Source: an uncultured Pelagibacteraceae bacterium (GTDB lineage Bacteria; Pseudomonadota; Alphaproteobacteria; Pelagibacterales; Pelagibacteraceae). Taken from it: a stretch of 64,000 nucleotides of DNA. Location: positions 1 to 64,000 of the forward strand of contig CACEIC010000002.1 in assembly GCA_902559605.1 (NCBI GenBank), read 5' to 3'. The position numbers and the translations under genes are program-made. Below, one piece after another: positions 10,943 to 25,617 of the stretch (positions are counted from its first letter, which is position 1; every line of letters begins with the position of its first letter). Under the pieces are notes generated by a model that did not search any database, had not been told where the DNA came from, and worked only from the letters and a program-made list of their open reading frames with translations.

Positions 10943-11299
10943 ATGGCAAGAGTTAAAAGAGGAGTTACAAGCAGAGCTAAACACAAAAAAGTTTTAAAAG
11001 CTGTTAAAGGTCAATGGGGAAGAAGAAAAAATACTATAAGAGTTGCAAGACAAGCAATGGAAAAAGCTATGCAGTATGCTTACAGAGATAGAAGAAATAA
11101 AAAAAGGGATTTCAAATCTCTGTGGATACAAAGAATTAATGCTGGTGTTAGATCCGAAGGTATAACATACTCAATGTTTATTAATGGTTTAAGTAAATCT
11201 GGAATTAAATTAGATAGAAAAATTCTTGCAGAAATTGCTTACGATAACCCTGAAGCTTTCAAAACTATAGTTAAAAGGGCTCAAGCAGCATTAAATTAA
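10943..11299 (+). CDS. rplT: 50S ribosomal protein L20
   Basis: [37 protein letters not shown]. Confidence 0.97.
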   Translation: MARVKRGVTSRAKHKKVLKAVKGQWGRRKNTIRVARQAMEKAMQYAYRDRRNKKRDFKSLWIQRINAGVRSEGITYSMFINGLSKSGIKLDRKILAEIAYDNPEAFKTIVKRAQAALN

Positions 11300-11342
11300 T
11301 CAAGACTATTGTTTTTCTTCCTTTAACAAATATTCTATCAAA

Positions 11343-12410
11343 ATGTCTGATATTAAAAAAATAAAAGATGATTATATCGATAAACTTAATGCGGAAAATA
11401 ATGTTGATAAAGTAAACAACATTAAATCAGAACTATTTGGAAAAAACGGAATTATATCGAACGAATTTAAAAAATTAGGTTCGATTTCTGTAGAAGAAAG
11501 GAAAAAATTAGCCTCAGATTTAAATAATGTTAAAGACGAACTTCAAAATAAAATATCAATCAAAATTCAAGAAATAGAAACTAAAGAAATTAATTTAAAG
11601 CTTGAGAAAGAAAAAATTGATGTAACTCTTCCAGAAAGAGATATTGAAATTGGTAAAATTCATCCAGTCTCTCAAGTGATAGATGAAATTTCATCTATAT
11701 TTTCTGAGATTGGATTTAGCGTTGAGGAAGGTCCGGATGTAGAAAATGAATATAATAATTTTACAGCATTAAATACACCAGATAATCATCCAGCTAGAGA
11801 TATGCATGACACTTTTTATCTAGATAATAATAAGGAATTACTTTTGAGAACTCACACATCTCCTGTTCAGGTAAGAACTATGCTAAAAGGTAAACCTCCT
11901 TTTAAAATTATTGCTCCAGGACGAACTTACAGATCAGATAGTGATCAAACCCATGCTCCGATGTTTCATCAAGTTGAAGGGTTACATATAGATAAAAATA
12001 TAAACATGGGACATCTAAAAGGATGTTTAAATTATTTTATTAAGGAGTTTTTTGAAGTTGATAAAATTAAAATGAGATTTAGACCAAGTCATTTTCCATT
12101 TACCGAACCTTCGGCAGAAGTAGATATAGGATATGAAATTAAAAATGGAAAGATAGTAATTGGTGAAGGTGATAAATGGCTAGAAATTTTAGGTTGCGGA
12201 ATGGTTCATCCAAATGTTTTAAAAAATGTAAAAGTTAATCCAAGTAAATATCAAGGATATGCTTTTGGAATTGGCATAGATAGACTGGGAATGTTGAAAT
12301 ATGGAATTAATGATTTAAGAGCTTTTTTTGAGACTGATTATAGATGGTTAAGTCACTTTGGTTTTGATCCATTAGATGTCCCATCAAATTACAGAGGACT
12401 GAGTAGATGA
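11343..12410 (+). CDS. pheS: Phenylalanyl-tRNA synthetase alpha subunit
   Basis: [31 protein letters not shown]. Confidence 0.96.
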   Translation: MSDIKKIKDDYIDKLNAENNVDKVNNIKSELFGKNGIISNEFKKLGSISVEERKKLASDLNNVKDELQNKISIKIQEIETKEINLKLEKEKIDVTLPERDIEIGKIHPVSQVIDEISSIFSEIGFSVEEGPDVENEYNNFTALNTPDNHPARDMHDTFYLDNNKELLLRTHTSPVQVRTMLKGKPPFKIIAPGRTYRSDSDQTHAPMFHQVEGLHIDKNINMGHLKGCLNYFIKEFFEVDKIKMRFRPSHFPFTEPSAEVDIGYEIKNGKIVIGEGDKWLEILGCGMVHPNVLKNVKVNPSKYQGYAFGIGIDRLGMLKYGINDLRAFFETDYRWLSHFGFDPLDVPSNYRGLSR

Positions 12411-14815
12411 AGTTCACCGTTGACTGGTTAAAAAACCATCTTGATACAAAATTTAATAACAATCAAATAATAGATAAATTAACCAATATAGGTCTAGAAG
12501 TAGAAAGTTTTGAGAGCTCTACATCCGAATTAGATACATTTATTGTTGCAAAAATTATAAATGCCAAAACTCATCCAAATGCTGACAGATTGAAGTTATG
12601 TGATGTTGATGTAGGTAGCGACAAAACAATTGAAGTAGTATGTGGAGCCCCAAATGCAAAAAATGGTCTTTTGACTGTTTATGCACCTCCAGGATCAATT
12701 ATTCCTAAAAATCAGATGAAATTATCTGTAAGTAAAATAAGAGGTGTAACATCATATGGAATGCTCTGTTCTGAGTCAGAATTACTACTATCCAATGAAA
12801 GTGATGGAATTATAGAATTAAAAAACAATAAATATGCAAATAAAATTGGAGAAAAATATTTTAAAAACACTTCTGAAAAAGTAATAGATTTATCAATTAC
12901 GCCCAATAGACCAGATTGTTTAGGAGTAAGAGGAATTGCTAGAGATTTATCTGCAGCTGGTGCTGGTAAATTAAAAATTAATAAAAAAACCAATTTAAAA
13001 TATAGAGGTAATCAAAATATAAACGTAACAATAAAAAAAGAAAAAGCTCAAGGATGTACAATATTTGGAAGTTGTTTAATAAAAAACGTAACAAATAAAG
13101 AGAGTCCAAAATGGCTAAAAGATAAAATTCTGTCTTTAGGCCAAAAACCAATATCTGCAATAGTCGATATTACTAATTATGTAATGTTTGATTTAAATAG
13201 ACCATTACACGCTTATGATGCAGATAAAATAGATAATGAAATTATTGTTAGAAGTTCTTCTAAAGGAGAAAGCTTCGAAGCCTTAGATAATAAAAAATAT
13301 ATTTTAGAAAATGATATGTGCGTTATTTCTGACAGATCTGGAATCCTTGGTCTTGGTGGCATAATTGGTGGGACAAGATCTGGAACAGAATATTCGACTA
13401 AAAATATATTATTAGAATCTGCTTATTTTTTACCACGTTCAATAAGAAAAACCTCTAAACAATTAAATATAGATACAGATGCAAAATTCAGATTCGAAAG
13501 AGGTATAGATCCTCTTTCAATTGAAGAAGGATTAATAAAAGCTTCTGAACTAATAAAACAAATTTGTGGAGGTGAAATAAGTAATTTAGATGTAAAAAAA
13601 ATTGAAAATTATAAAAAAACAATAATAAATTTTGATCCATTTCTTTTTGAAAAAACGACTGGATTTAATGTTGAAAATAAAGAATTAATCAAAATACTAG
13701 AAAAGCTAGGTTTTAATGTATCTAAGAATAAAAAAATTTTAAAACTAACAATACCTTCATGGAGACCTGATATAACTCAACCAATTGATATTGTTGAAGA
13801 AATAGTGAGAATAAAAGGTTATGAACATATTAATACTTTAGAACCTATTAAGACAAGATTAAAGCCAACACTTAATTATTATCAGAAATTATTTCATTTT
13901 TTACAAAGATCTGTCGCATCTAAAGGTTATTCAGAGACCGTGACATGGTCATTTACTGATTCTAAAATTAATCAGTTATTTAAAGAAAATGATGAAGAAA
14001 TACCAATTGTAAATCCGATTAGTTCAGATCTAAATGTTTTAAGAAATTCTATTTTTCCAAATTTATTATTTTATTTGAAGAAAAATTTAGATAGAGGATT
14101 TAAAGACATTTCTTTATTTGAAATTGGTCCAGCTTTTAAAGGAAAAAATCCAGGAGATCAACTGACAGTGATAGGCGCTGTAAGAGCAGGAAAGGTATCA
14201 AGATTGTCTTGGAATGATAAAGAGAGAATTGTAGACACATTTGATGTAAAAAAAGATGTAATACAAAGTCTTTGTGAAGCAGGGATCGATAAAGAACATA
14301 TTGTTATAGATGATAAAACTCCTTCTTACTATCACCCAGGAAAATCTGGAGGAGTGTACCAAAATAAAAACGAAAAAGTTGCTCTTGCATATTTTGGTGA
14401 GATTCATCCAAACATAATAAAAAAATTAGATATAAAAACCGAAGGTTTGGTAATATTTGAAATTTGTCTTGATTACATTAAAGAATTAAAACAAAAGATA
14501 AAAGATACAAAATCTGAATATAAATTTTCTGATTTCCAAAAATCAGAGAGAGATTTTGCATTTATTATTAATAAAAACTTTAAATCTCAAGAATTGGTTA
14601 ATATAATTAAATCTGTTGATAATAAATTAATTAAGTCAGTACGAGTATTTGATGTATTTGAGGGAGAAAATATACCAGAGGGAAAAAAATCTATAGCTGT
14701 TAATGTAACTATTCAGTCAGAAGAAAAAACATTGAATGAAAATGACCTGGACAACGTTAATAAACTAATTATCTCTTCCGTTGAGTCAAAGTCTGGCGCA
14801 AAAATTAGATCCTAA
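12407..14815 (+). CDS. pheT: Phenylalanyl-tRNA synthetase beta subunit
   Basis: tRNA-binding domain start, [20 protein letters not shown] overlap with pheS. Confidence 0.96.
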   Translation: MKFTVDWLKNHLDTKFNNNQIIDKLTNIGLEVESFESSTSELDTFIVAKIINAKTHPNADRLKLCDVDVGSDKTIEVVCGAPNAKNGLLTVYAPPGSIIPKNQMKLSVSKIRGVTSYGMLCSESELLLSNESDGIIELKNNKYANKIGEKYFKNTSEKVIDLSITPNRPDCLGVRGIARDLSAAGAGKLKINKKTNLKYRGNQNINVTIKKEKAQGCTIFGSCLIKNVTNKESPKWLKDKILSLGQKPISAIVDITNYVMFDLNRPLHAYDADKIDNEIIVRSSSKGESFEALDNKKYILENDMCVISDRSGILGLGGIIGGTRSGTEYSTKNILLESAYFLPRSIRKTSKQLNIDTDAKFRFERGIDPLSIEEGLIKASELIKQICGGEISNLDVKKIENYKKTIINFDPFLFEKTTGFNVENKELIKILEKLGFNVSKNKKILKLTIPSWRPDITQPIDIVEEIVRIKGYEHINTLEPIKTRLKPTLNYYQKLFHFLQRSVASKGYSETVTWSFTDSKINQLFKENDEEIPIVNPISSDLNVLRNSIFPNLLFYLKKNLDRGFKDISLFEIGPAFKGKNPGDQLTVIGAVRAGKVSRLSWNDKERIVDTFDVKKDVIQSLCEAGIDKEHIVIDDKTPSYYHPGKSGGVYQNKNEKVALAYFGEIHPNIIKKLDIKTEGLVIFEICLDYIKELKQKIKDTKSEYKFSDFQKSERDFAFIINKNFKSQELVNIIKSVDNKLIKSVRVFDVFEGENIPEGKKSIAVNVTIQSEEKTLNENDLDNVNKLIISSVESKSGAKIRS

Positions 14816-14817
14816 AA

Positions 14818-16626
14818 ATGGTTGATAAAATAGACAATATTAGGAATTTTGCAATTATAGCTCATATAGATCATGGTAAATCAACTATAGCGGACAGAAT
14901 AATTCATAAATGTGGAGGTTTGAGTGATAGAGAAATGAAATCTCAAGTGCTTGACTCTATGGATATAGAAAGAGAGAGAGGGATAACAATTAAAGCACAA
15001 ACAGTTAAATTAAATTATAAAGCTAAAAATGGCAAAAATTATATTTTAAATATTATAGATACCCCAGGCCATGTAGATTTTAGTTATGAAGTAAGTAGAA
15101 GCCTTTATGCGTGCGAGGGCTCAATATTAATTGTAGATAGTACACAAGGCGTAGAAGCCCAAACACTTGCAAATGTATATCAAGCACTTGATATAAATCA
15201 TGAGATTATTCCAGTATTAAATAAAATTGATCTACCAGCATCTGATCTTGAAAGAACAAATAATCAAATTGAAGATGTTATTGGCATAGATACATCTAAT
15301 TCTGTACCTTGCTCTGGAAAAACTGGACAAGGAATAGATGAAATTCTTGAGCAAATTATTAACTCCTTGCCTGGACCTAAAGGTGAAAAAAATAGCAAAT
15401 TAAAGTGTTTATTAGTTGATAGCTGGTATGACACTTATCTTGGAGTAGTTATATTAGTGAGAATTATAGACGGAAAACTAAAAAAAAATATGAAAATAAA
15501 AATGATGTCTACAAATCAAGAATATATTGTAGAAAAAGTTGGTGTTTTTACACCTAAGGCAAAAGATGTGAGTGAACTTAATGCTGGAGAAATAGGTTTT
15601 ATTACAACTGGAATTAAAATTTTATCAGAAACTAAAGTTGGAGACACTATATGCGATGCAGAAAATCCTCTCCAAGACGCTTTACCAGGTTTTAAACCAA
15701 GTAAACCAGTAGTTTTTTGTGGTTTATTTCCTGTTGATAGTTCTGAATATCAAAAATTAAAAGATGGACTTGCTAAATTACAATTAAATGATGCAAGTTT
15801 TTCTTATGAAGCAGAGTCATCGTCTGCCTTAGGTCTTGGATTTAGATGTGGATTTCTAGGTCTTTTACATCTTGAAATAATCACAGAAAGACTTGAAAGA
15901 GAATTTGATATAAATTTATTAACTACTACACCTGGTGTTGTTTATAAAGTTCACTTAAATAATGGTGAAATTATCGAACTTCAAAATCCATCAAATTTAC
16001 CAGATCCTAATTATATAAAATTTATAGAAGAACCATGGATTAAAGCCACAATTATCGCTCCAGACCAATACTTGGGATCAATTATTAAGTTATGTCAAAA
16101 TAAAAGAGGCATTCAAACTAATTTAAGTTATTCAGGAAATCGTGCAGTAATTAATTATGAGATACCTTTAAATGAAGTCGTATTTGATTTTAATGATCGT
16201 CTTAAATCTATGACAAGTGGATATGCAAGTTTTGATTATGAAATTATTGATCACAAAGAAGGAGATCTAGTAAAAATGAATATACTTGTAAACTCAGAAC
16301 CTGTTGATGCTCTTGCAATGATGATACATAAAGATTTTGCTCAAACTACAGGTAGAGAGGTTTGTGAAAAATTAAAAGACTTAATTCCAAGACACAACTT
16401 TATGATACCGATTCAAGCAGCTATTGGTGGTAAAATTATTGCTAGAGAAACTATTAAAGGTTTTAAAAAAGATGTATTAACGAAAATTCATGGAGGTGGA
16501 GCGACAGATAGAAAAAGAAAACTGCTTGAAAAACAGAAAAAAGGTAAAGCTAGAGCAAAGCAATTTGGAAAAGTTGAAATTCCTCAAGAAGCATTCATAG
16601 GTGTTTTAAGGATAAGCAAAGAGTAG
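14818..16626 (+). CDS. lepA: Elongation factor 4 (LepA)
   Basis: [38 protein letters not shown]-terminal [23 protein letters not shown]. Confidence 0.96.
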   Translation: MVDKIDNIRNFAIIAHIDHGKSTIADRIIHKCGGLSDREMKSQVLDSMDIERERGITIKAQTVKLNYKAKNGKNYILNIIDTPGHVDFSYEVSRSLYACEGSILIVDSTQGVEAQTLANVYQALDINHEIIPVLNKIDLPASDLERTNNQIEDVIGIDTSNSVPCSGKTGQGIDEILEQIINSLPGPKGEKNSKLKCLLVDSWYDTYLGVVILVRIIDGKLKKNMKIKMMSTNQEYIVEKVGVFTPKAKDVSELNAGEIGFITTGIKILSETKVGDTICDAENPLQDALPGFKPSKPVVFCGLFPVDSSEYQKLKDGLAKLQLNDASFSYEAESSSALGLGFRCGFLGLLHLEIITERLEREFDINLLTTTPGVVYKVHLNNGEIIELQNPSNLPDPNYIKFIEEPWIKATIIAPDQYLGSIIKLCQNKRGIQTNLSYSGNRAVINYEIPLNEVVFDFNDRLKSMTSGYASFDYEIIDHKEGDLVKMNILVNSEPVDALAMMIHKDFAQTTGREVCEKLKDLIPRHNFMIPIQAAIGGKIIARETIKGFKKDVLTKIHGGGATDRKRKLLEKQKKGKARAKQFGKVEIPQEAFIGVLRISKE

Positions 16627-16633
16627 GTATTTT

Positions 16634-16723
16634 GGAGAGGTGGCCGAGCGGTTGAAGGCGCACGCTTGGAAAGCGTGTATAGGGGAAACTCTATCATGGG
16701 TTCGAATCCCATTCTCTCCGCCA
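16634..16723 (+). tRNA. tRNA-Ser (anticodon GGA), CCA encoded
   Basis: Cloverleaf: GGAGAGG/CCTCTCC-type acceptor, anticodon arm CACGC-TTGGAAA-GCGTG, long variable arm, GGGTTCGAATCCC T-arm. Confidence 0.96.
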
Positions 16724-16869
16724 TATTTTTATTAGAAAAATGATCTTTTTGAAGGGTTTTAAAGAAATAGAAAAAAAATCTAAAAAACATCAAAAAAACG
16801 TTGGTATCCAACACTAATTTAACCATTTGCGTCTCTACCATTTTTAAATTTTTTATAAAAATGTTATAA

Positions 16870-18951
<2,082 letters not shown>

Positions 18952-20232
18952 ATGGATTTAAAACAATCTGTCAAGGCAGCATCATTAAATAAGTCAACAT
19001 ATATCAATTTAAGATGGATAGGCATTTTAGGTCAATTTATAACTATAAACACTGTCAAATTTATTTTTGGTTTTGAGTTCAACTTTATTTTATCTAATCT
19101 TATAATTTTTGTTGGAGCTTTAAGTAACTTTTACTTAATGTTTTTTTATAAAAAACCAGTACTTTCAAACGCGACTTCTTTTAATTTTTTATCTTTAGAT
19201 ATACTTCAATTGAGTGCTTTACTTTTCTTATCTGGGGGTATTTTAAATCCATTTTCAATATTCCTTTTGATACCAAGTGTATTTGCTGCATCCAACTTAA
19301 ATATTAAAACAAATATTGCTTTAATTTTAATTACTCTTGCATCAATTATAATTTTAACTTTTTATCATTATGAATTGCCAAAACCATTGGATGAATATAG
19401 TATTAGTCTGTATTATTACTATGCAATTCCTCTTGCATTAATAATTGCATTATTTTTTTTAAATTATTTTGCATTTATTTTTGGACAAGAAACAAATCTT
19501 AGGAAAGATGCATTAGATAAAATCCAAGAAGTAATTTCCAAAGAACATGAGCTAGTTTCGCTTGGGGGACAGGCTGCAGCTGCAGCTCATTCATTTGGTA
19601 CTCCTTTGTCCACAATTAAAATTATTTCCCATGATTTATTTGATCAGTTTAAAGATAATAATGATGTTAAAAAAGATCTCGAACTATTAATTAGTCAGGT
19701 TAATAGGTGTAATGAGATATTAAAAAAATTAACATTAAATCCTGCTATAGAAGATGATTTTATTGACAAAAATAAAACGCTTTACGATTATATTAATGAG
19801 ATAGTTAACTCATTTAAAGAAATTTCTAATAAGAATTTTAATGTTAATAAAGAGCAAGATTCTAACTCATTTGAAATATTAAAATCTGTTGAAATTGTTT
19901 ATGGTCTGAGGAATTTTATTGGAAATGCTAACAAATTTTCAAATGAAAATATCTATATAGCTATCAAAAGTGACAGTCAAAAGACTGAAATAACAATAGA
20001 GGATGATGGCCCTGGTATACCAAAAGATATACTTAATAAGATTGGAGAGCCTTATATTAAGACACTTAAACCCAAAGATAACAAAAAAACTGGACTAGGT
20101 TTAGGGATTTTTATAGGCAAAACATTGTTAGAAAAAAATTCTGCCAGAATAACAATTAGAAATTCAGAAACCAGAGGTGGAGCTGAAGTAAATATAGAAT
20201 GGGAAAATAAAAATTTAAAAAAATTAGTGTAA
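18952..20232 (+). CDS. RegB/PrrB/ActS-like membrane sensor histidine kinase
   Basis: N-terminal TM helices with GGILNPF (GGxxNPF quinone-type motif), H-box [24 protein letters not shown] cysteine, DDGPGIP and [14 protein letters not shown]. Confidence 0.85.
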   Translation: MDLKQSVKAASLNKSTYINLRWIGILGQFITINTVKFIFGFEFNFILSNLIIFVGALSNFYLMFFYKKPVLSNATSFNFLSLDILQLSALLFLSGGILNPFSIFLLIPSVFAASNLNIKTNIALILITLASIIILTFYHYELPKPLDEYSISLYYYYAIPLALIIALFFLNYFAFIFGQETNLRKDALDKIQEVISKEHELVSLGGQAAAAAHSFGTPLSTIKIISHDLFDQFKDNNDVKKDLELLISQVNRCNEILKKLTLNPAIEDDFIDKNKTLYDYINEIVNSFKEISNKNFNVNKEQDSNSFEILKSVEIVYGLRNFIGNANKFSNENIYIAIKSDSQKTEITIEDDGPGIPKDILNKIGEPYIKTLKPKDNKKTGLGLGIFIGKTLLEKNSARITIRNSETRGGAEVNIEWENKNLKKLV

Positions 20233-22014
20233 TTTTTTATTATTTTCAAACAATCCACTAAGCTGACCAATCATTACATCACCTAATTCTTGAACATCAG
20301 CAATTTTTATCGCTTTTTTGTAATATCTCGAAACATCATGGCCTATACCTATGGCAAGAATTTCGATATCACTTTTGTTTTCAATCGATTTTACAGTTTG
20401 CTTTAGATGTTTTTCTAAAAAATCACCAGAGTTAACAGATAATGTTGAGTCATCAACTGGAGCTCCATCGGAAATAACCATAAGAATTTTTCTTTCTTCT
20501 TTTCTTTTCTTAAGTCTATTGAAAGCCCAAGTAATAGCTTCACCATCAATATTTTCTTTAAGCAAACCTTCTTTTAGCATTAAACCTAAATTTTTTTTTG
20601 ATTGTCTCCAGTGGGTATCAGCAGATTTATAAATTATATGTCTTAGGTCATTTAAACGTCCTGGATTTTTTAATTTTCCAAGTTTATTCCACTTTTCTCT
20701 ACTCTTGCCACCCTTCCAATTTTTTGTTGTGAAACCAAGAATTTCAACTTTAACCGAGCATCTTTCTAATGTTCTAGACAATATATCAGCACAAAGAGCG
20801 GCAATAGTAATTGGCCTCCCTCTCATAGATCCAGAATTATCTATTAGCAAAGTCACAACTGTATCTTTAAACTCTAAATCTTTCTCTTTTTTAAAAGAAA
20901 GGGAATTATATGGATCAATTATTATTCTTGGTAATTTTGAACTATCTAATAAACCTTCTTCAAGATCAAATTCCCAAGATCTATTTTGTTTTGCAAGTAA
21001 CTGTCTTTGTAATTTATTTGCAAGTTTGGTAATTATGTCTTGGAAACTAGTTAGCTGTTGATCTAAATTTTTTCTTAATTTTGAAATTTCTTCAGAATTT
21101 TCCAATGTTTCTGCTTTTGCTGTCTCATCAAATTCTGATGTATATATTTTATATTCTTTATTACTTATTCCTAAATTTTTTTTCTGAACAATATTTTCTA
21201 TTTCATTATTTTCAGCATCATCATTTCCTAGTTGTTCATCAAGTCTAAACTCATTCATTTCGTCAGAACTATCAACTCCTTCATTAACACTGTTTTCCTC
21301 TTCTCTTTCCTGAGAGTCTCCACTATCTGTTTTTTGATCATCTTTTGAATTATTGTTATCTTGCTCATCTTCTTTCTGTTCTTCCCTTTTGTTTTCTTCT
21401 TCAGATTCGAAGATTTCCATATTTTGAAGAATTTCTGATATTTTAGAATTGTATATGTCCTGATTCTCTGCATTTTCTTTTAAAAAGTGTATGTGTTTAT
21501 CTAAAGATTTTTCAAAATCCTCTTTCCAGTATGATAAAATTTTTTTAGCGCTTTCAGTTAAATTTACATTCATTATTTTATTAAGCATGTAATATTCAAA
21601 AGCTTCAGAGACATTAGACTCCTCTTTCTTTTTAATATTTTCAGATTTTGCCATACCAATTTTATTGTTATATTTGGCCATTAAATTTTTAGAAATTCCT
21701 CTCATCATTTGTGATCCTAAAAGTTCATATCTTATTTTTTCAGAAATTTTATACAGCGTATGGCAAGTAGGTGTTTTTGGAATATTTTGTTCCAATGTAG
21801 AATTATCAGAAAATTTTCTTTTTAATGCCTCCGAGTCTGCCTCAGCTCTTAATTTTATAAAGTTTTCTTTATCTTTTAAATTATCAAATTTAGAAATATT
21901 AAATTCTTTTAAATTTTTTTTGTCTTTTAATGGATATGTTTCGCCTGAAATGGCTTTAATCGTTGAATTTAAAGCTTGTTTAAATTGCTCTTTTATAAGA
22001 TCATCTTTGTTCAT
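20224..22014 (-). CDS. cobT: CobT-like protein (VWA domain)
   Basis: C-terminal VWA with [13 protein letters not shown], acidic mid-region; ATG at 22014 overlaps the cobS stop (the listed ORF starts further upstream). Confidence 0.88.
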   Translation of the reverse strand: MNKDDLIKEQFKQALNSTIKAISGETYPLKDKKNLKEFNISKFDNLKDKENFIKLRAEADSEALKRKFSDNSTLEQNIPKTPTCHTLYKISEKIRYELLGSQMMRGISKNLMAKYNNKIGMAKSENIKKKEESNVSEAFEYYMLNKIMNVNLTESAKKILSYWKEDFEKSLDKHIHFLKENAENQDIYNSKISEILQNMEIFESEEENKREEQKEDEQDNNNSKDDQKTDSGDSQEREEENSVNEGVDSSDEMNEFRLDEQLGNDDAENNEIENIVQKKNLGISNKEYKIYTSEFDETAKAETLENSEEISKLRKNLDQQLTSFQDIITKLANKLQRQLLAKQNRSWEFDLEEGLLDSSKLPRIIIDPYNSLSFKKEKDLEFKDTVVTLLIDNSGSMRGRPITIAALCADILSRTLERCSVKVEILGFTTKNWKGGKSREKWNKLGKLKNPGRLNDLRHIIYKSADTHWRQSKKNLGLMLKEGLLKENIDGEAITWAFNRLKKRKEERKILMVISDGAPVDDSTLSVNSGDFLEKHLKQTVKSIENKSDIEILAIGIGHDVSRYYKKAIKIADVQELGDVMIGQLSGLFENNKKLH

Positions 22015-22988
22015 TAAACCTGAATATTTATCATCGACTCTGGCAGTTCTTCTCCAAAACATCTTTGATAATATTCTGCGATTGTATTTTTTTCTACGTC
22101 ATCACATTTATTTAAAAAAGTTACTCTGAACGCATAACCCACATCTTTAAATATTTCTGAATTTTCTGCCCAATGTAATACCGTCCTAGGACTCATAACA
22201 GTTGAAATATCTCCAGCCATAAATCCTTTTCTAGTAAGTGTCGCAACTTTTATCATGTTTGCAACTTTCTCTTTACCTTTATTATTATCTAAAGATTTAT
22301 TTTTTCCTAAAATAATTTCCATTTCTTTTTCCAAAGCTAAATAATTTAATGTTGTTACGATATTCCATCTATCCATTTGTCCCTGGTTTATTTGTTGTGT
22401 TCCATGATAGAGTCCAGTTGTGTCTCCTAAACCAACAGTATTTGAGGTTGCAAATAATCTGAAATATTTATTTTGCTTAATGACCTTATTCTTATCTAAT
22501 AAAGTAAAATTTCCTTCAGCTTCCAAAACTCTTTGAATTACAAACATCACATCTGGTCTACCGGCATCATATTCATCAAATACTAAAGCTACTGGATTTT
22601 GTATCGACCAAGGAAGAATTCCCTCTTTGAATTCTGTTACTTGTTTTCCATCTTTGATTACAATTGAGTCTTTACCAATTAAATCTATTCTACTAACATG
22701 ACTATCTAAGTTAATTCTGATACATGGCCAATTCAATCTGGCTGCAATTTGTTCTATATGTGTGGATTTACCTGTTCCATGATAACCTTGCACTAAGACT
22801 CTTTTATTAAATGAAAATCCAGAGAGGATTGCTAAAGTTGTATCTTTATCAAATTTATAAGTTTTATCTATATCTGGCACATAATCAGTTTTTTTTGAAA
22901 ATGCATCCACTTCCATATCAGAATCTATACCGAATGTTTGTTTAATCGATAATTTAATATCTGGGGTCTGTTCAATATTTGTTGTCAA
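22014..22988 (-). CDS. cobS: CobS-like AAA+ ATPase (MoxR type)
   Basis: [40 protein letters not shown], Walker B VFDEYDAG. Confidence 0.92.
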   Translation of the reverse strand: MTTNIEQTPDIKLSIKQTFGIDSDMEVDAFSKKTDYVPDIDKTYKFDKDTTLAILSGFSFNKRVLVQGYHGTGKSTHIEQIAARLNWPCIRINLDSHVSRIDLIGKDSIVIKDGKQVTEFKEGILPWSIQNPVALVFDEYDAGRPDVMFVIQRVLEAEGNFTLLDKNKVIKQNKYFRLFATSNTVGLGDTTGLYHGTQQINQGQMDRWNIVTTLNYLALEKEMEIILGKNKSLDNNKGKEKVANMIKVATLTRKGFMAGDISTVMSPRTVLHWAENSEIFKDVGYAFRVTFLNKCDDVEKNTIAEYYQRCFGEELPESMINIQV

Positions 22989-23505
22989 TTTTGTCCTTAT
23001 AAGTATTTTTTAATTGGGTATAAGCTAAAGTTATCACTTTAAGCTTATCTTCAAATTTTTTATTGCCAGCATTCATATCAGGGTGAAATTTTTTCACAAG
23101 TCTTTTGAATTTTTCTTGTATTTTGGCCCATTTTAAACCAACACCAACACCCAAAATTTCAAAGGCTTTAAGATCATTACTATTAAAATTAAACTTATTC
23201 ATGTGATTCAAATTACTAAAATCTTTAAATTTTCCATTTTCATCTTTTAAAGTATTATTCCACAATATTTTGAAAAAATTGTCTGAAGAGCTGAAACTCT
23301 GCGTTGGCTTATGCCATGTCATGTCAGACTTTAAAAAGTTGATTACTTGTTCGTCGCTCATACCTGAAAAATAATTCCAGCTTTTATTAAACTCTCTTAC
23401 ATGCTCTAGACATAGAAGCCTATATTCTTTGCTGTTATCCTTTTCTTTTGGAGCTTTGTAAAGTCCCTCTTCATTGCAATTATTCCATTCACAAATATTT
23501 TTCAT
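22972..23505 (-). CDS. J-domain (DnaJ-like) protein
   Basis: C-terminal J domain with HPD ([30 protein letters not shown]); start taken at MKNICEW. Confidence 0.85.
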   Translation of the reverse strand: MKNICEWNNCNEEGLYKAPKEKDNSKEYRLLCLEHVREFNKSWNYFSGMSDEQVINFLKSDMTWHKPTQSFSSSDNFFKILWNNTLKDENGKFKDFSNLNHMNKFNFNSNDLKAFEILGVGVGLKWAKIQEKFKRLVKKFHPDMNAGNKKFEDKLKVITLAYTQLKNTYKDKIDNKY

Positions 23506-23525
23506 ATAATATAATATCAAGTTTA

Positions 23526-23786
23526 ATGGATATTAATCAACTTTCAAAAAAAATTGAAAATAAACTTTTGAATGACAGTTCTATAAAAAATGTAAAGATA
23601 ATTGATAACACTTATAAGCATTTAAAACACAATTCACATCAGAAAGGCAAATATCATATTAAATTAGAAATAAATTCTGAAATATTAAAAAAAACGAGTA
23701 GAATTCAGTCTAATAAAGTAATCTACAAAATTTTAAGCGAAGAATTGAAAACTGATATTCATTCTTTACAAATAAGCTTTACTTAA
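23526..23786 (+). CDS. BolA family protein
   Basis: MDINQLSKKIENKLL...KYHIKLEINSEILKKTSRIQSNKVIYKILSEELKTDIHSLQI; divergent from the J-domain gene. Confidence 0.85.
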   Translation: MDINQLSKKIENKLLNDSSIKNVKIIDNTYKHLKHNSHQKGKYHIKLEINSEILKKTSRIQSNKVIYKILSEELKTDIHSLQISFT

Positions 23787-24881
23787 TTCTTTTAATAAAA
23801 ACTTGTTCAATTCACCAGATTTGGCCTGATAATTTAGGTTTAATTTTCCAAAATTCCTTATTAAAATTAAGTTTATATTGTCTGATTTATTTTTTTTGTC
23901 ACTTTTCATAAAATTAAGAATTGATGTAATTTTCCTTTTATTAAAAAGGTCTTTATATTTATTTTTAATTTCTATCTTTCTAATATGATTGTTTATTAAT
24001 TCTGTATTTGAATTTGAAATAATTTTTTTTTCTTTACTAAAATTTACAGCATTCATTAAACCAAATATAACAGCTTCTCCATGATTTAATTTTTTTGAGT
24101 AACCAAGACTAGCCTCATATGCGTGAGCAAAAGTATGGCCAAGATTTAAAGATTTCCTTAAATTTTTTTCTTTTTCATCCTTTTCAATAATTTTTTTTTT
24201 TAATAAACAGCTATTTAAAATTGCATTAATTATAAAATTTCCTTTGAGATTTAAAATCTTATTAAAATTTTTATCTAAAAAAATAAAATTTTTTTTGCTA
24301 TCAATTAAACTACTTTTTAATATTTCAGCATATCCACATATAATTTCTCTTTTGGGGAGGGTACGTAGTAAATTAATATCTGAAATTACTAAATCTGGCT
24401 GATAAAAACTTCCTATAAGATTTTTTCCAAATTTATTATTAATACCTGTTTTACCACCTATAGAAGAGTCGACTTGTGCTAATAAAGTAGAGGGTATATT
24501 AATAAATTTTATTCCTCTTTTAAATGTGCTGGCTGCATATCCAACAACATCTCCTGTAATTCCTCCGCCAAATGAAATTATGCAGTCTTCTCTATAAAAA
24601 TTATTTTTAAATAAAACATTATGTATTTTTTCGATACTTAATTTGCTTTTATTTTTCTCATTTGCACTAAAATTTAAAGTATAAATTTCTTGATTTTTTA
24701 AATTTCCTAAGAGTATTGTTCTAAATTTTTTTGGTATCTTACTATCAATTACTATTAAACATTTTGAAAATGATAATTTATTTTTTTTTATAATATTTCT
24801 TAATTTTGAAATTATATTGGTACCAATATGGACTTCGTAATTTTTACTTTTAGTTTTAACCTTTATTATTTTTGTTTTCAT
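23766..24881 (-). CDS. aroB: 3-dehydroquinate synthase
   Basis: SFGGGITGDVVGYAASTFKRGIKFINIPSTLLAQVDSSIGGKTGIN. Confidence 0.96.
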   Translation of the reverse strand: MKTKIIKVKTKSKNYEVHIGTNIISKLRNIIKKNKLSFSKCLIVIDSKIPKKFRTILLGNLKNQEIYTLNFSANEKNKSKLSIEKIHNVLFKNNFYREDCIISFGGGITGDVVGYAASTFKRGIKFINIPSTLLAQVDSSIGGKTGINNKFGKNLIGSFYQPDLVISDINLLRTLPKREIICGYAEILKSSLIDSKKNFIFLDKNFNKILNLKGNFIINAILNSCLLKKKIIEKDEKEKNLRKSLNLGHTFAHAYEASLGYSKKLNHGEAVIFGLMNAVNFSKEKKIISNSNTELINNHIRKIEIKNKYKDLFNKRKITSILNFMKSDKKNKSDNINLILIRNFGKLNLNYQAKSGELNKFLLKELSKAYL

Positions 24882-25380
24882 ATTTTTTTATAATTTTATT
24901 TGCTATTTCATTTTTATTTAGCTGATCACAATTAATTGTGAAGTCTGCCAAACTATATATTTTAGCTCTTTCATTTATTAGTCTCTCTAGATCTGTTTTA
25001 CTTAATGTCATGGCTAGAGGTCTTTTTTTGCTACCATTTATTCTTTTAATTATTATATCTTTTTTCCAGTTCAACCAAAAACTAAAAGAACTTTTCTTAC
25101 ATTCTTTCCTAATATTGGTATTAATATAAGCACCTCCACCTAGTGATATAATTTGTTTTTCACCTTTTAAACATGATAATGTTATTTCTTCTTCACATTC
25201 ACGGAAGTATTTTTCTCCCTTTTTTTTGAAAATTTCTGCAATTTTCATTTTTTCTTTTTCTTCAATTTTATTATCTATATCAATAAATTTAAGTTTGGTT
25301 TGTTTAGAAATCAATTTTCCTATTAATGTCTTTCCTGAGCCCATCATACCTACTAAAACTAGATTTTTATTTGATTCCAT
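24856..25380 (-). CDS. aroK: Shikimate kinase
   Basis: LVGMMGSGKTLIGKLI P-loop, DIDNKIEE, LGGGAYI; linked to aroB. Confidence 0.94.
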   Translation of the reverse strand: MESNKNLVLVGMMGSGKTLIGKLISKQTKLKFIDIDNKIEEKEKMKIAEIFKKKGEKYFRECEEEITLSCLKGEKQIISLGGGAYINTNIRKECKKSSFSFWLNWKKDIIIKRINGSKKRPLAMTLSKTDLERLINERAKIYSLADFTINCDQLNKNEIANKIIKKYENKNNKG

Positions 25381-25476
25381 ATATTTCTAAGTTGAAAAAA
25401 CACAAATATGTCTTATTTTGATTTTACAAAATTATATGCTTTTAAAACATTATACTACAAAGGAATATAACATAAT

Positions 25477-25617
25477 ATGAAATTTGCAATTAAAGCCGGA
25501 ATTATTTTTTTTATATTAATTTTGTCTATTGTTGTTTTGAGTCAGATTGATTTCCCATCCCCCAACAAAAAAATTGAAGTGATTTTGCCTAATGAAAATT
25601 TTAAAACGATTAAGTAA
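25477..25617 (+). CDS. Small single-TM protein (46 aa), uncharacterised
   Basis: ATG...TAA ORF MKFAIKAGIIFFILILSIVVLSQIDFPSPNKKIEVILPNENFKTIK; overlaps the next gene by 26 nt. Confidence 0.5.
   Translation: MKFAIKAGIIFFILILSIVVLSQIDFPSPNKKIEVILPNENFKTIK

Noticed and set aside
16584-16841. Minus-strand 85-aa ORF with [29 protein letters not shown]
   Set aside because: Antisense of tRNA-Ser; a well-known annotation artefact.
20351-21061. Plus-strand ORFs of 93 and 118 aa
   Set aside because: Antisense to cobT; no independent coding evidence.
22015-22062. N-terminal extension of CobT ([16 protein letters not shown])
   Set aside because: Overlaps the cobS coding end; the ATG at 22014 gives the typical stop/start overlap.
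23448-23525. N-terminal extension of BolA ([26 protein letters not shown])
   Set aside because: Antisense to the start of the J-domain gene; BolA homology starts at MDINQ.
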